DNA of 64,000 nucleotides from Bradyrhizobium sp. SRS-191. Lineage in GTDB: Bacteria; Pseudomonadota; Alphaproteobacteria; Rhizobiales; Xanthobacteraceae. Of this stretch, positions 47,885 to 57,189 are shown one piece after another (position 1 is the first letter of the stretch; each line of letters starts with the position of its first letter). The notes under the pieces are model-generated. The model was not told the origin of the DNA and did not search any database. It saw only the letters and a program-made list of their open reading frames with translations. The position numbers and the translations under genes are program-made. The stretch lies in the NCBI RefSeq assembly GCF_024586915.1, contig NZ_JANBVS010000008.1, positions 1 through 64,000 on the forward strand, read 5' to 3'.

Positions 47885-47997
47885 GGGGGGCGAGTAGCGA
47901 GTGGCTGACAGCGAATAGGGTTTCGCTGCCGCCTGAAGGTCCGCTCCCTCACCCCCTATTCGCTACTCCCCATTCGCCATTCGCTTCCAGGTAACCC
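47885..47997. repeat. Palindromic repeat inside the ugp operon
   Basis: Between ugpE and ugpC, CGAGTAGCGA (47891-47900) and CGAATAGGG (47912-47920) face CCCTATTCG (47954-47962) and TCGCTACTC (47960-47968). A run of ATTCGC copies follows (CATTCGCCATTCGC, 47971-47984). It is unlike coding sequence and looks like a dispersed intergenic element placed within an operon. Confidence 0.65.
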
Positions 47998-49077
<1,080 letters not shown>

Positions 49078-49116
49078 GCCCTTCCACAGACGACCATTCT
49101 GCCCCTTCCGGGGGTG

Positions 49117-49145
49117 CTTGAACGCGCGCGCGTTCGTGCCCATAT
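49117..49145 (+). promoter_or_regulatory. RpoH (sigma-32) heat-shock promoter of hsp20
   Basis: CTTGAAC (49117-49123) and CCCATAT (49139-49145) match the sigma-32 consensus CTTGAAA/CCCATnT with a 15-base spacer. The spacer contains the GC palindrome GAACGCGCGCGCGTTC. Transcription would start near 49152, giving a ~60-base leader. Confidence 0.8.
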
Positions 49146-49151
49146 TGTTGC

Positions 49152-49211
49152 TCAAGGGGTGCCGTCAGGGCCCTGATACATCAAAGTCGCTTCGAGAGGA
49201 CTTTGTAAACC
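49152..49211 (+). promoter_or_regulatory. ROSE-like RNA thermometer
   Basis: The leader holds a small palindromic stem, TCAGGGCCCTGA (49165-49176), then a hairpin just before the ATG: CAAAGTC (49182-49188) pairs with GACTTTG (49199-49205). The UCGCU at 49187-49191 (fits UYGCU of ROSE elements) faces the ribosome binding site GAGAGGA at 49194-49200, allowing U-A, C-G and the characteristic G-G mismatch. Melting on heating would free the site, as known for bradyrhizobial small heat-shock genes. Confidence 0.7.
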
Positions 49212-49637
49212 ATGTCTCGTGTTCCTTCGCTCTCCAGCCCGTTCCTTCTGGGCTTCGACGAGATCGAGCGTGTGCTCGACCGCGTCGTCAAAGGTGCCGA
49301 CGGCTACCCGCCCTACAATATCGAGCGGTTCGAACGCACCAATGGCCAGCCCGAGCGGCTGCGGATCACGCTGGCGGTGGCGGGTTTCACCCGTGACCAA
49401 CTCGATGTCACCATTGAGGAAAACCAGCTCGTCATCCGTGGCCGGCAGCAGGACGACAAGACCCGGCAATACATTCATCGCGGCATCGCCGCGCGCCACT
49501 TCCAGCGCACTTTCGTGCTGGCGGAGGGAATGCATGTGCTCGGTGCGGACCTGAAGAACGGACTGTTGTCGGTCGATCTGGCCAGGCCGGAGCCTGAGCG
49601 GATCGTTAAGACAATAGCGATCAATGAACACGAATAA
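49212..49637 (+). CDS. Small heat-shock protein Hsp20 (IbpA type)
   Basis: 141 residues. The N-terminal SPFLLGFDEIERVLDRV is IbpA-like; the alpha-crystallin domain spans ~residues 38-125, with the conserved ADLKNGLLSVDLARPEPE block (A-x-x-x-n-G-v-L). It binds unfolding proteins in an ATP-independent way. Expression is set by the RpoH promoter and the ROSE-like leader. DUF1150 follows 58 bases later, a pairing conserved in alphaproteobacteria. Confidence 0.94.
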   Translation: MSRVPSLSSPFLLGFDEIERVLDRVVKGADGYPPYNIERFERTNGQPERLRITLAVAGFTRDQLDVTIEENQLVIRGRQQDDKTRQYIHRGIAARHFQRTFVLAEGMHVLGADLKNGLLSVDLARPEPERIVKTIAINEHE

Positions 49638-49695
49638 TGGTTTGATGGAACGAGTAGCGGACTCGACCGCTTGAGTCTCAGAAGGAGTCGAGACC

Positions 49696-49959
49696 ATGAC
49701 TGAAGGTAATGTTGCGTCGGAATCCCCCGTCTCCCTGGAGTCGCTGGCGACCTTGGGCGAGGGCCACATCGCTTACGTGAAGCAGATCCGCTCTGAAGAC
49801 GTGCCCGGACTGTTTCCGCAGGCTCCGCAGATCGCGCCGGGACTGAAGCTGTTCGCACTGCATGCCGCTGACGGCACGCCGATCATGCTCACCGACAGCC
49901 GCGAAGCCGCGATTGCGAACGCATGGAGCCACGAGCTCCAGGCCGTGAGCGTGCACTAG
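49696..49959 (+). CDS. DUF1150 family protein
   Basis: 87 residues with the DUF1150 pattern LATLGEGHIAYVKQIRSEDV and LFALHAADGTPIMLTDSREAAIANAWSHEL. Function unknown. It is soluble and small, and its constant place after hsp20 suggests a part in the heat response. A good ribosome site, GAAGGAG, precedes it. Confidence 0.88.
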   Translation: MTEGNVASESPVSLESLATLGEGHIAYVKQIRSEDVPGLFPQAPQIAPGLKLFALHAADGTPIMLTDSREAAIANAWSHELQAVSVH

Positions 49960-50027
49960 GAAGATCCAGCCGGTGACGGTTGTCACACCGGCGCCTTGTG
50001 AGACCCATGCGCTCATGCATTGATCCA

Positions 50028-50064
50028 AGGGGCGGCCCTCTGCGAAGAGGACGGCCCCTTTTTC
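50028..50064 (+). terminator. Intrinsic terminator of hsp20-DUF1150
   Basis: AAGGGGC (50028-50034) pairs with GCCCCTT (50055-50061), extended by inner CCTCT/AGAGG around GCGA, and followed by TTTT. Confidence 0.85.
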
Positions 50065-50098
50065 ATGCTCCTCGAGACTCTCTGCGGGACGTCCATCG

Positions 50099-50605
50099 AT
50101 GCCGCCGCTGATCGCACCGCTAAGTTCAGCCGAATTGAGAGCACAGCCGGCGCTCGCCGCCGCGCTGCTGGCGCTCAACAACGCGCATGCCGCCGAGCTG
50201 TCCTGGCTGACGCCGGAAGGCCTCGCGCTATTGCTCGATCACGCCTGGCGCGCCAGCCGCGCCGGCACGGCCGATGCGCTGCTGATTGCGCTGGACGAGA
50301 CGGCGCCCTACGACAATCCGAATCATCGCTGGTTCCGCGCCCGCTACGATCGCTTCGTCTATGTCGATCGCGTCGTCATCGCGCCGGCCGCGCGCGGCCA
50401 GGGGCTGGCGCGCATGCTCTACGCGCAATTGATTCGAGACGCCGAAGCGGCGGGGCATCAGCGCATCGTGTGCGAGGTCAACGTCGATCCGCCAAATCCG
50501 CAGTCCGATGCCTTCCACGCCGCGCTCGGCTTCGAGACGCTGGCGACGGCCAGCATCCATGCCGGCGCCAAGACCGTGCGTTATCTGATGAGATCGCTGC
50601 GATAG
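50099..50605 (+). CDS. GNAT family N-acetyltransferase
   Basis: 168 residues. The GNAT acetyl-CoA-binding segment is VDRVVIAPAARGQGLARMLYAQLI (R/Q-x-x-G-x-G/A at ARGQGLA), followed by AEAAGHQRIVCEVNVDPPNPQSDAFHAALGF. Substrate unknown. It lies between the hsp20 terminator and the sulfotransferase, in a stretch that looks inserted. Confidence 0.85.
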   Translation: MPPLIAPLSSAELRAQPALAAALLALNNAHAAELSWLTPEGLALLLDHAWRASRAGTADALLIALDETAPYDNPNHRWFRARYDRFVYVDRVVIAPAARGQGLARMLYAQLIRDAEAAGHQRIVCEVNVDPPNPQSDAFHAALGFETLATASIHAGAKTVRYLMRSLR

Positions 50606-50792
50606 CCCGGAACGACGGCGCGGCCGGCCAGCAGCCGGCTCGAGAGATTTGTTTCCATCGATGTCCATCGCGGGCCGATTTACGATCAGACACGACCCGG
50701 TCAGGTTTCAGGCGAAGCTGTCCAATCCTTAAGTTGTCCCTGATGCGCCACGCGCTAGTCCGATGTGCGACGAGCATGTGTGGGGATGATGA

Positions 50793-51785
50793 ATGCAGGG
50801 ATCACCGCTTGATGCAGGCGTCTTTCGAGAGCTCATGCGCGGGACCATCCCCAACCGGCACGTCTTCCTGAACAGTCCTCCGGCAGGGCCGAGCCCCTGT
50901 TACGTGATCTGCAACAGCGTGCCGAAAGCGGGCACTTACCTGCTGGTCGAACTCGTCAAGGCGCTCGGCGGTCATGTCGATGTCGGTTATCACACCTACA
51001 CGTCTTCGATCAGCAAACTGAACCCCGACGGTTCGCTCGACTACGGGCGCGCGCTTCCGGCGCCACTCTGGGCGTCGGCGATGAGCCCGGGTTATTTCTG
51101 CGCCTCGCATACCGAGTACTATCCGTATCTCGAGCAGTATCTGCTGGGCAGACCGGAACATAAGATGCTGTTCATCGTCCGCGACCCCCGCGACATCGTC
51201 GTGAGCTGGGTCGACTTCGTCTATCACTCGGCAGCCTACCCGAAGATGCGAAAGTGGAATGCCTATCGGCGCGCCGCCGGATCGGCCGCTTATCCCGACG
51301 ATGCCGCCCGCATCACATCGACCATCGACTCTCTGCCGGCATCGGGCATCAAGAACTTCATGAGCTGGCTGGACTCGCCGGCCTGCCTGACCGTGCGGTT
51401 CGAAGAGCTCTATGCGGAGCTCGCGGCCGACGACAGGGCGGCGCCGTCATATCCCGTCCTTCATCGCATCTGCGACTATCTGGGTGTTCCGCGCAGGACG
51501 GCCGCCGAACTGGATGTGGTCGGCCGCGGCCTGACGTCATCAGGACGCGAGCGAAAGATCGGCATCTACAAGGAGCGGATGAGGCCGCATCATTTCGACC
51601 GGCTGCGGAGCGAGGAATTTCAGGAGCTCGTCGTCGAGTTCGGCTACGAGCCGACGCCCGAAGCCCCGCGCCAGAACGGGGCTGGTGCCGCACGCAGGCT
51701 CGCCGGCAGGCTTACGCGGTCCTTGCAGCGAGGAGCGAGACGACGTCAGGCCGCCGAGGCCGGCGGCAGCGCCAGCACGGAATAG
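50793..51785 (+). CDS. Sulfotransferase domain protein
   Basis: 330 residues. PAPS-dependent sulfotransferase features: the 5'-phosphosulfate loop SVPKAGTYLLVEL (~residues 43-55) and the 3'-phosphate site IVRDPRDIVVSW (~residues 128-139, R-x-P-R-D). It would move sulfate to a hydroxyl or amine; a saccharide, lipid or small molecule are all possible. A basic, Ala/Arg-rich tail (~residues 290-330) is coded by DNA that overlaps the 3' end of ptsN by 40 bases. No signal peptide is visible. Confidence 0.8.
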   Translation: MQGSPLDAGVFRELMRGTIPNRHVFLNSPPAGPSPCYVICNSVPKAGTYLLVELVKALGGHVDVGYHTYTSSISKLNPDGSLDYGRALPAPLWASAMSPGYFCASHTEYYPYLEQYLLGRPEHKMLFIVRDPRDIVVSWVDFVYHSAAYPKMRKWNAYRRAAGSAAYPDDAARITSTIDSLPASGIKNFMSWLDSPACLTVRFEELYAELAADDRAAPSYPVLHRICDYLGVPRRTAAELDVVGRGLTSSGRERKIGIYKERMRPHHFDRLRSEEFQELVVEFGYEPTPEAPRQNGAGAARRLAGRLTRSLQRGARRRQAAEAGGSASTE

Positions 51786-52207
51786 ATCGCCTGGGCATCG
51801 CGCGAGGCGCGGAGCTTCTTGGCGACGTCCTGGTCGCGCAGCAGCCGCGCGATACGCGCCAGGGCCTTCAGGTGATCGGCGCCGGCGCCTTCGGGGGCGA
51901 GCAGCAGGAACACCAGGTCGACCGGCTGGCCATCCATGGCCTCGAAATCGATCGGACGCTCGAGCCTGGCGAACAGGCCGAACAGCTTCTCCAGCTTCGG
52001 CAGCTTGCCGTGGGGAATGGCGACGCCGTAGCCCACCGCCGTCGTGCCGAGCTTCTCCCGCTGCAGCAGGACCTCGAATACGCTCCGCTCGTTCTGCCCG
52101 GTCAGCGCAGCCGCACGCGCCGCCAGCTCCTGCAGCGCCTGCTTCTTACTGATGACCTTCAAAGCCGGCAGGATCGCCTCGGGTGCGACCAGATCGGTAA
52201 TCGGCAT
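51746..52207 (-). CDS. ptsN: PTS IIA-Ntr protein
   Basis: 153 residues. EIIA-Ntr fold; the phosphorylatable His is in GYGVAIPHGKLPKL, and VDLVFLLLAPEGAGADHLKALARIARLL is typical. Part of the PTS-Ntr phosphorelay (PtsP-NPr-PtsN) linking nitrogen and potassium state to cell regulation. It ends the rpoN-hpf-ptsN cluster, as in many proteobacteria. Confidence 0.95.
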   Translation of the reverse strand: MPITDLVAPEAILPALKVISKKQALQELAARAAALTGQNERSVFEVLLQREKLGTTAVGYGVAIPHGKLPKLEKLFGLFARLERPIDFEAMDGQPVDLVFLLLAPEGAGADHLKALARIARLLRDQDVAKKLRASRDAQAIYSVLALPPASAA

Positions 52208-52535
52208 AGGGCGTTCCGAGGTGATTGAACCGTCAGGGTGCGAAATAGGTCGGGACAGACCGGCGTCAAGAAGTTGAGGCCGCAGGCGGGCTTAACCCGT
52301 GTCCAATGCGAGGCGCTTCTACCCCAACGCAACGGCGGTGCCAACTCCCGCAAGCATGTTCCGGCAGCCTATCCTTAAAGATCGCCGGAGCGTGGCGACC
52401 TGAAGGCGCCAAGGCGCCGGCCCGGCGCGCAGCACCCATGCGCAGCCGTGGCGTGACGTCGCAAGCGGCCTGCCAAGGACCTGATCCGGAACCCGTTTTC
52501 GCGTCGCGACCGAACGGAATTCGCCGCCCGTACGA
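52208..52535. other. Intergenic gap between hpf and ptsN
   Basis: 328 bases with no coding frame I trust. A small repeated hairpin GGCGCC-AA-GGCGCC lies at 52405-52418. The region could hold a separate ptsN promoter but none was recognised. Confidence 0.35.
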
Positions 52536-53138
52536 CTACGGTTTGACCGCGGGCGGATCGACCCAGCCGATGTTGCCGTCCGCGCGACGGTAGATGATGT
52601 TCACCCGCCCGCTGGAACCGTGCTGAAAAACCATGCAGGGCGCACCCGAAAGATCGAGCTCGAGCACTGCCTCCGACACCGACAGGCGCTTCAGCGCAGT
52701 GGTGTTCTCGGCGATGATGACGGGATTGTAGCCCGTGATCTCCTCGTCGCCCTCGGCGGGGGCCTCGATCACGTAGCTCGGCGCATCGAGCAGCGCGCCG
52801 TCGAGGCCGGCGAGCGCGGCGCTGGCCGCATGGGATTTGCGCGCCGAACGGTCCTTCAGCCGGCTTTTGTAGCGGCGCAGGCGCTTTTCGATCATCAACA
52901 GCGCCTGATCGGCGCTGGCATAGGCATCCGGCGCGTTCGATTCGGCCTCGAGCGTGATCCCCGAATCAAGGTGCAGTGCGCAATCGGTCTTGAACCCGAA
53001 GCCGTCCTTGGAGAGCGTGACGTGGCCGGAATAATTGCCGTCGAAATATTTGCGCAGCACCTCGTCGGTGCGCTCGCTGACGCGGCCGCGCAGCGCTTCG
53101 CTGACGCTGATGCTCTTTCCGGAAATCCGCAGGGTCAT
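52536..53138 (-). CDS. hpf: Ribosome hibernation promoting factor, long form
   Basis: 200 residues. The N-terminal ~105 residues are the HPF/RaiA fold (LRISGKSISVSEALRGRVSERTDEVLRKYF, then basic LRRYKSRLKDRS), and the C-terminal ~55 residues are the dimerisation domain (KRLSVSEAVLELDLSGAPCMVFQHGSSGRVNIIYRR). Long HPF joins 70S ribosomes into inactive 100S dimers in stationary phase. It follows rpoN. Confidence 0.95.
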   Translation of the reverse strand: MTLRISGKSISVSEALRGRVSERTDEVLRKYFDGNYSGHVTLSKDGFGFKTDCALHLDSGITLEAESNAPDAYASADQALLMIEKRLRRYKSRLKDRSARKSHAASAALAGLDGALLDAPSYVIEAPAEGDEEITGYNPVIIAENTTALKRLSVSEAVLELDLSGAPCMVFQHGSSGRVNIIYRRADGNIGWVDPPAVKP

Positions 53139-53208
53139 GTGTCGCCTCGATTCATGTGAACCGATGATGACACTAAGCCTATTTGGTTAAGGCGCAATCG
53201 CGGGGCAC

Positions 53209-53238
53209 GGTCAAACTGACCGTAGCGGTCAAACTGAC
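53209..53238. repeat. Direct repeat of GGTCAAACTGAC at the rpoN 3' end
   Basis: Two exact 12-base copies at 53209-53220 and 53227-53238, 18 bases apart. Each contains the inverted repeat GTCA-AAC-TGAC. The second copy spans the rpoN stop codon. Confidence 0.6.
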
Positions 53239-54866
53239 GCGGTATCCCGCGTCCGGTCGGCGCTGGCCGGCGACGAAAGTGCATGCGCCAGCATGCTCTG
53301 CTTGTCGCGGCGGCGCTGCACCGAGGACGGGATCCGCATCGCTTCCCGGTATTTCGCGACCGTGCGGCGCGCGATGTCGATACCGGCGGCGCGCAGCTTC
53401 TCGACGATGGTATCGTCGGAGAGAATTGCGGAGGGATCTTCCGCATCGATCAGCTGCTTGATGTGGTGCCGCACCGCTTCCGCAGAATGCGCCTCGCCGC
53501 CATCGGCTGATGCAATCGAGGCGGTGAAGAAATATTTCAGCTCGAAAGTGCCGCGATTGGTGGCCATGTATTTGTTGGCGGTGACACGCGACACCGTCGA
53601 CTCGTGCATCTGGATCGCATCCGCGACGGCCTTGAGATTCAGCGGACGCAGATGCGCGACACCATGGGTGAAGAAGCCGTCCTGCTGGCGCACGATCTCG
53701 GTCGCCACTTTCAGGATCGTGCGGGCGCGCTGATCGAGCGCGCGCACCAGCCACGTCGCGTTCTGAAGACAATCGGTGAAGTACGACTTGTCGCCGTCCT
53801 TGCGGATCGTCTTCGACAGCTCGGAGTAATAGACCTGGTTCACCAGGACGCGCGGCAGCGTGTCGCTGTTGAGCTCGACCAGCCAGCCGCCGTCGGGACC
53901 GGGACGCACATAGACGTCGGGCACCATGGTCTGCGTGCGCGTCGTGCCGAATTTGAGGCCAGGCTTCGGATCGAGCCGCCTGATCTCGCCGATCATGTCG
54001 ACGAGATCCTCGTCGTCGACGCCGCACAGCTTGCGGAGGGCTGCAAAGTCGCGCTTGGCGAGGAGGTCGAGATGCTCGATCAGCGCCTGCATCGCGGGGT
54101 CATAGCGGTCGAGCTCGCGCAGCTGGATCGCGAGGCATTCGCTCAAGTTGCGCGCGCAGATGCCGGGCGGATCGAAGGTCTGCAGCACGCCCAGCACCGC
54201 GTCGACGTCGGCCTGCTCGGCGCCGAGGCGGTCGGCGGCCTGGCCGAGATCGACCGGCAGATAACCGGCTTCGTCGACGAGATCGATCAGGTATTGGCCG
54301 ATCATGCGATCGGCCGGCGAGACGAACGCCACTGCGGCCTGCTCGGCGAGATGGTCCGACAGCGTCGTCTCGGCTGCGACGAAAGCTTCGAGATTGTAGT
54401 CCTCGTCGCCGGAGGCGCCGCCGCCCCATTCGGTGTAGGTCGTGGGCGCGGCGTCCTGGGCGGTACGCGCCGCAGCTTCCGCCGGCTCCTCGGAAAACAC
54501 GTTTTCGAGCCCGGAATCGAGGGTCTGTTCGATCTCCGTACGGCTGCCGAGATCGCGGCTCATCCAATCTTCCGGCGCGCTCTCGTAGCTCTCGCCGCTG
54601 CTGCTGCCGCCCTCGCCGAAATCGTCGCCACCGCTCTCGCCGCCTTCGGAGAACTCGGCGCGCTCGGACATCTGCTGCTCGCCGGCAACCGGCGCTTCCG
54701 GGCCGTCGCTCGCGCGCTCCAGCAGCGGATTGCGCTCCAGCTCCTCTTCAACGAACGTGGAGAGGTCGAGATTGGACAGTTGCAGGAGCTTGATCGCCTG
54801 CATCAGCTGCGGCGTCATCACCAGCGACTGCGACTGGCGGAATTCTAATCTCTGCGTCAACGCCAT
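53229..54866 (-). CDS. rpoN: RNA polymerase sigma-54 factor
   Basis: 545 residues. Region I, rich in Gln/Leu (MALTQRLEFRQSQSLVMTPQLMQAIKLLQL), takes the activator signal; an acidic region II follows (~residues 50-140); the core-binding and HTH regions come next. The RpoN box is ARRTVAKYREAMRIPSSVQRRR near the C-terminus. It directs transcription at -24/-12 promoters such as the one at 16933. The C-terminal ~20 residues after the box are longer than usual. Confidence 0.98.
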   Translation of the reverse strand: MALTQRLEFRQSQSLVMTPQLMQAIKLLQLSNLDLSTFVEEELERNPLLERASDGPEAPVAGEQQMSERAEFSEGGESGGDDFGEGGSSSGESYESAPEDWMSRDLGSRTEIEQTLDSGLENVFSEEPAEAAARTAQDAAPTTYTEWGGGASGDEDYNLEAFVAAETTLSDHLAEQAAVAFVSPADRMIGQYLIDLVDEAGYLPVDLGQAADRLGAEQADVDAVLGVLQTFDPPGICARNLSECLAIQLRELDRYDPAMQALIEHLDLLAKRDFAALRKLCGVDDEDLVDMIGEIRRLDPKPGLKFGTTRTQTMVPDVYVRPGPDGGWLVELNSDTLPRVLVNQVYYSELSKTIRKDGDKSYFTDCLQNATWLVRALDQRARTILKVATEIVRQQDGFFTHGVAHLRPLNLKAVADAIQMHESTVSRVTANKYMATNRGTFELKYFFTASIASADGGEAHSAEAVRHHIKQLIDAEDPSAILSDDTIVEKLRAAGIDIARRTVAKYREAMRIPSSVQRRRDKQSMLAHALSSPASADRTRDTASV

Positions 54867-55078
54867 GGGAGCAAGAACATTCCCTTACTGGTCCAATTCT
54901 TGCTTATCCTAATCTGCGCGCGATGTACACGGCTTGACGAATAAGAAAAACGGAGTATGGCGCGCCGCGGAAGACGAGATTACCGTCCTCGCAAACCGCT
55001 TGCAGATAGCCTTGATCGCAGCGTTTCGACCGACTGTCGCAGGGACGACAAAAGCCGCCAAACACCGCGTCCGTAATC

Positions 55079-56116
55079 CTACAGCCTGAACTCCTCACCG
55101 AGATACAGCCGTCGCACGTCGGGATCCGCGACGATCTCCTCCGGGCTGCCTTCGGTGAGAATCTGTCCGGCATAGACGATGTAGGCGCGGTCGGTCAGGC
55201 CGAGCGTCTCGCGCACGTTATGGTCGGTAATGAGGACGCCGATGCCGCGGTTGGTGAGATGGCGCACCAGCTGCTGGATGTCGCCGACCGCGATCGGATC
55301 GATGCCGGCGAACGGCTCGTCGAGCAGCATGTAGTTCGGGCGCGTGGCGAGCGCGCGCGCGATCTCGACGCGGCGGCGCTCGCCGCCGGACAGCGCGATC
55401 GACGGCGACTTGCGCAGCCGCGTGATGGTGAACTCTTCCAGCAGCGCATCGAGCTCGCGCTCGCGCTTCTTGCGCGAGGGCTCGACCACCTCGAGCACGG
55501 CGCGGATGTTCTGCTCGACGGTGAGGCCGCGGAAGATCGAGGCCTCCTGCGGCAAATAGCCGATTCCCAATCGCGCGCGCTGATACATCGGCAGCCGCGT
55601 GACGTCGTGGCCGTCGAGCTCGATGGCGCCGCGATCAGCCTTGATCAGGCCGGTGATCATGTAGAACACGGTGGTCTTGCCGGCGCCGTTCGGCCCGAGC
55701 AGGCCGACGGCCTCGCCGCGGCGGACATAGATCGACACGCCGCGCACGACCTGGCGGCTGCCGAAGCTCTTCTCGATCGAATGCACCGCCAGGAAGCCCG
55801 GCCGGCGCAACAGCTGCGGAGCACCGACTGCGCCATTGTTGCGCGGCTTGGCCGGCGCGGGCTGCGAGGCCGGCCGCTTGCGCTGGATCTGCTCGGTGTT
55901 CTGCGGCGAGCGCGGATTGATACGCATCGACGGCTGCTGCTCGTTGCGCACGGCGTCATTGCGAACGGAATCGGCGAGCACGGCCAGGGGATCGTCGACC
56001 TGCGCCGGATTGATGAAGGGATCGTCCATCGAGGTGATATCGTCGCGACGGCGCGCGGAGCCTCGCTGGCCACGCTTGGCGGGACGCCCACGAAACATGC
56101 CGAGTAGATCCACCAT
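55079..56116 (-). CDS. lptB: LPS export ABC transporter ATPase LptB, with N-terminal extension
   Basis: 345 residues; E. coli LptB has about 240. ABC domain from ~residue 107: Walker [10 protein letters not shown], signature [14 protein letters not shown], Walker [14 protein letters not shown], and switch His in [11 protein letters not shown]. LptB drives LPS from the inner membrane with LptFG. The extra ~105 N-terminal residues are polar ([26 protein letters not shown]), low in structure, and of unknown role; a start nearer residue 100 has no ATG. Located between lptA and rpoN as usual. Confidence 0.95.
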   Translation of the reverse strand: MVDLLGMFRGRPAKRGQRGSARRRDDITSMDDPFINPAQVDDPLAVLADSVRNDAVRNEQQPSMRINPRSPQNTEQIQRKRPASQPAPAKPRNNGAVGAPQLLRRPGFLAVHSIEKSFGSRQVVRGVSIYVRRGEAVGLLGPNGAGKTTVFYMITGLIKADRGAIELDGHDVTRLPMYQRARLGIGYLPQEASIFRGLTVEQNIRAVLEVVEPSRKKRERELDALLEEFTITRLRKSPSIALSGGERRRVEIARALATRPNYMLLDEPFAGIDPIAVGDIQQLVRHLTNRGIGVLITDHNVRETLGLTDRAYIVYAGQILTEGSPEEIVADPDVRRLYLGEEFRL

Positions 56117-56483
56117 CCTCGCTTCGCTTACGCCCTTCGAAGCTGCCCGTCACCGACCGCAGCGCTGGCTCGCCCGCCCACCGCGAGCGAACGCATCTCA
56201 CCTGCCCTGCGGATCAATAGGAAGCGCAGGACCGGCCAAAGCGCGGATTACCCGCGCTCCGGAGTTTGTCGTCTGACGGCGAGGTCACGGGTCGCATCCG
56301 ACGGACACGAGCGGTCGCAAAATCGCAATCGGCGCCCGGCACCGCGCTCCCACAACCACGCTCAGCACGCCCGAGGCGGCCTGGCGGCTGTGGTCCCGCA
56401 ATGCGAACAGCCCGTGTCGCTAGATAGAGGCAGGTGCGGCGCGGTTCAACTGGAGCCGGAAGCGATTTGCTAAATAGTTGAGT
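56117..56483. other. Intergenic gap between lptA and lptB
   Basis: 367 bases. No convincing gene or promoter was seen. The gap is unusual because lptA and lptB are often adjacent; lptB may have its own promoter here. Confidence 0.35.
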
Positions 56484-57185
56484 TCACTTTGGTTTGCCGA
56501 GCGGCACCGGCGCACCAATCGCGACCGGCGAGCCGGATGGCCCGGGCGACGATCCGCAGCCGCCACCGGCGCCTGATCCCGATCCTGATCCTGCGTTCGG
56601 CAGCAGCACCTGCACGCCGCGCCCACCGTCGGATTCGACCCGCGACACACCGGTGGTCATGTCGACGGTGAGGCGGTCGCCCCGCATCACGTTCTTGCAC
56701 TGGGTCATGACCACGCCGCCCTGCATCGTGATCATGTTGGTCTTGGTGTCGTAGACCGCGGTCTCGCCGGTCACGACCTGATCCTTCTGGGTCACCTTGA
56801 CGTCGCCGCGGGCCTCCATGCGGCGGATCGCCGAGCTGCCCTCCGGGCCCGGCGTAGCGGCCGGCGCGGCCTTGGCCGGCTTGGCGCCGCCCGGCTGGGC
56901 GCCGCCGTCATAGAACACCACCAGCGACTTCGAGGTCATGGTGGTATCGCCCTGCACGACCTTGACGTTGCCGGAGAAGGTCGCCTCCTTCTTCTTGTCG
57001 CGCATCTCCAGCGACGCAGCCTCGATCTGAATCGGCTGGTCGCGGTTCTGCGAGAAGCCCTGAAGCGCATTCTGCTGGCCGGTTATCGCGCTCTGCGCCT
57101 GCGACGGAACGGGCGACGCGAGCAGCGCCAGGACGGCGAATCCGGCAGCAGGGATGAGGGCGGACTTGAAACGGCACGGGGTCAT
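56484..57185 (-). CDS. lptA: LPS transport periplasmic protein LptA
   Basis: 233 residues from ATG 57185, four bases after the lptC stop. Signal peptide ends at PSQAQ. The OstA/LptA beta-jellyroll follows: QPIQIEAASLEMRDKKKEATFSGNV, GDVKVTQKDQVVTGETAVYDTKTN and MRGDRLTVDM. It forms the periplasmic bridge for LPS. A Pro/Ala/Gly insert lies near residue 115, and the tail is rich in Gly, Ser and Pro. Confidence 0.92.
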   Translation of the reverse strand: MTPCRFKSALIPAAGFAVLALLASPVPSQAQSAITGQQNALQGFSQNRDQPIQIEAASLEMRDKKKEATFSGNVKVVQGDTTMTSKSLVVFYDGGAQPGGAKPAKAAPAATPGPEGSSAIRRMEARGDVKVTQKDQVVTGETAVYDTKTNMITMQGGVVMTQCKNVMRGDRLTVDMTTGVSRVESDGGRGVQVLLPNAGSGSGSGAGGGCGSSPGPSGSPVAIGAPVPLGKPK

Positions 57186-57189
57186 TTGA

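Noticed and set aside
49120..49135. GAACGCGCGCGCGTTC as an operator
   Set aside because: The palindrome lies exactly across the -35 end and spacer of the RpoH promoter, and alternating GC makes a chance palindrome likely.
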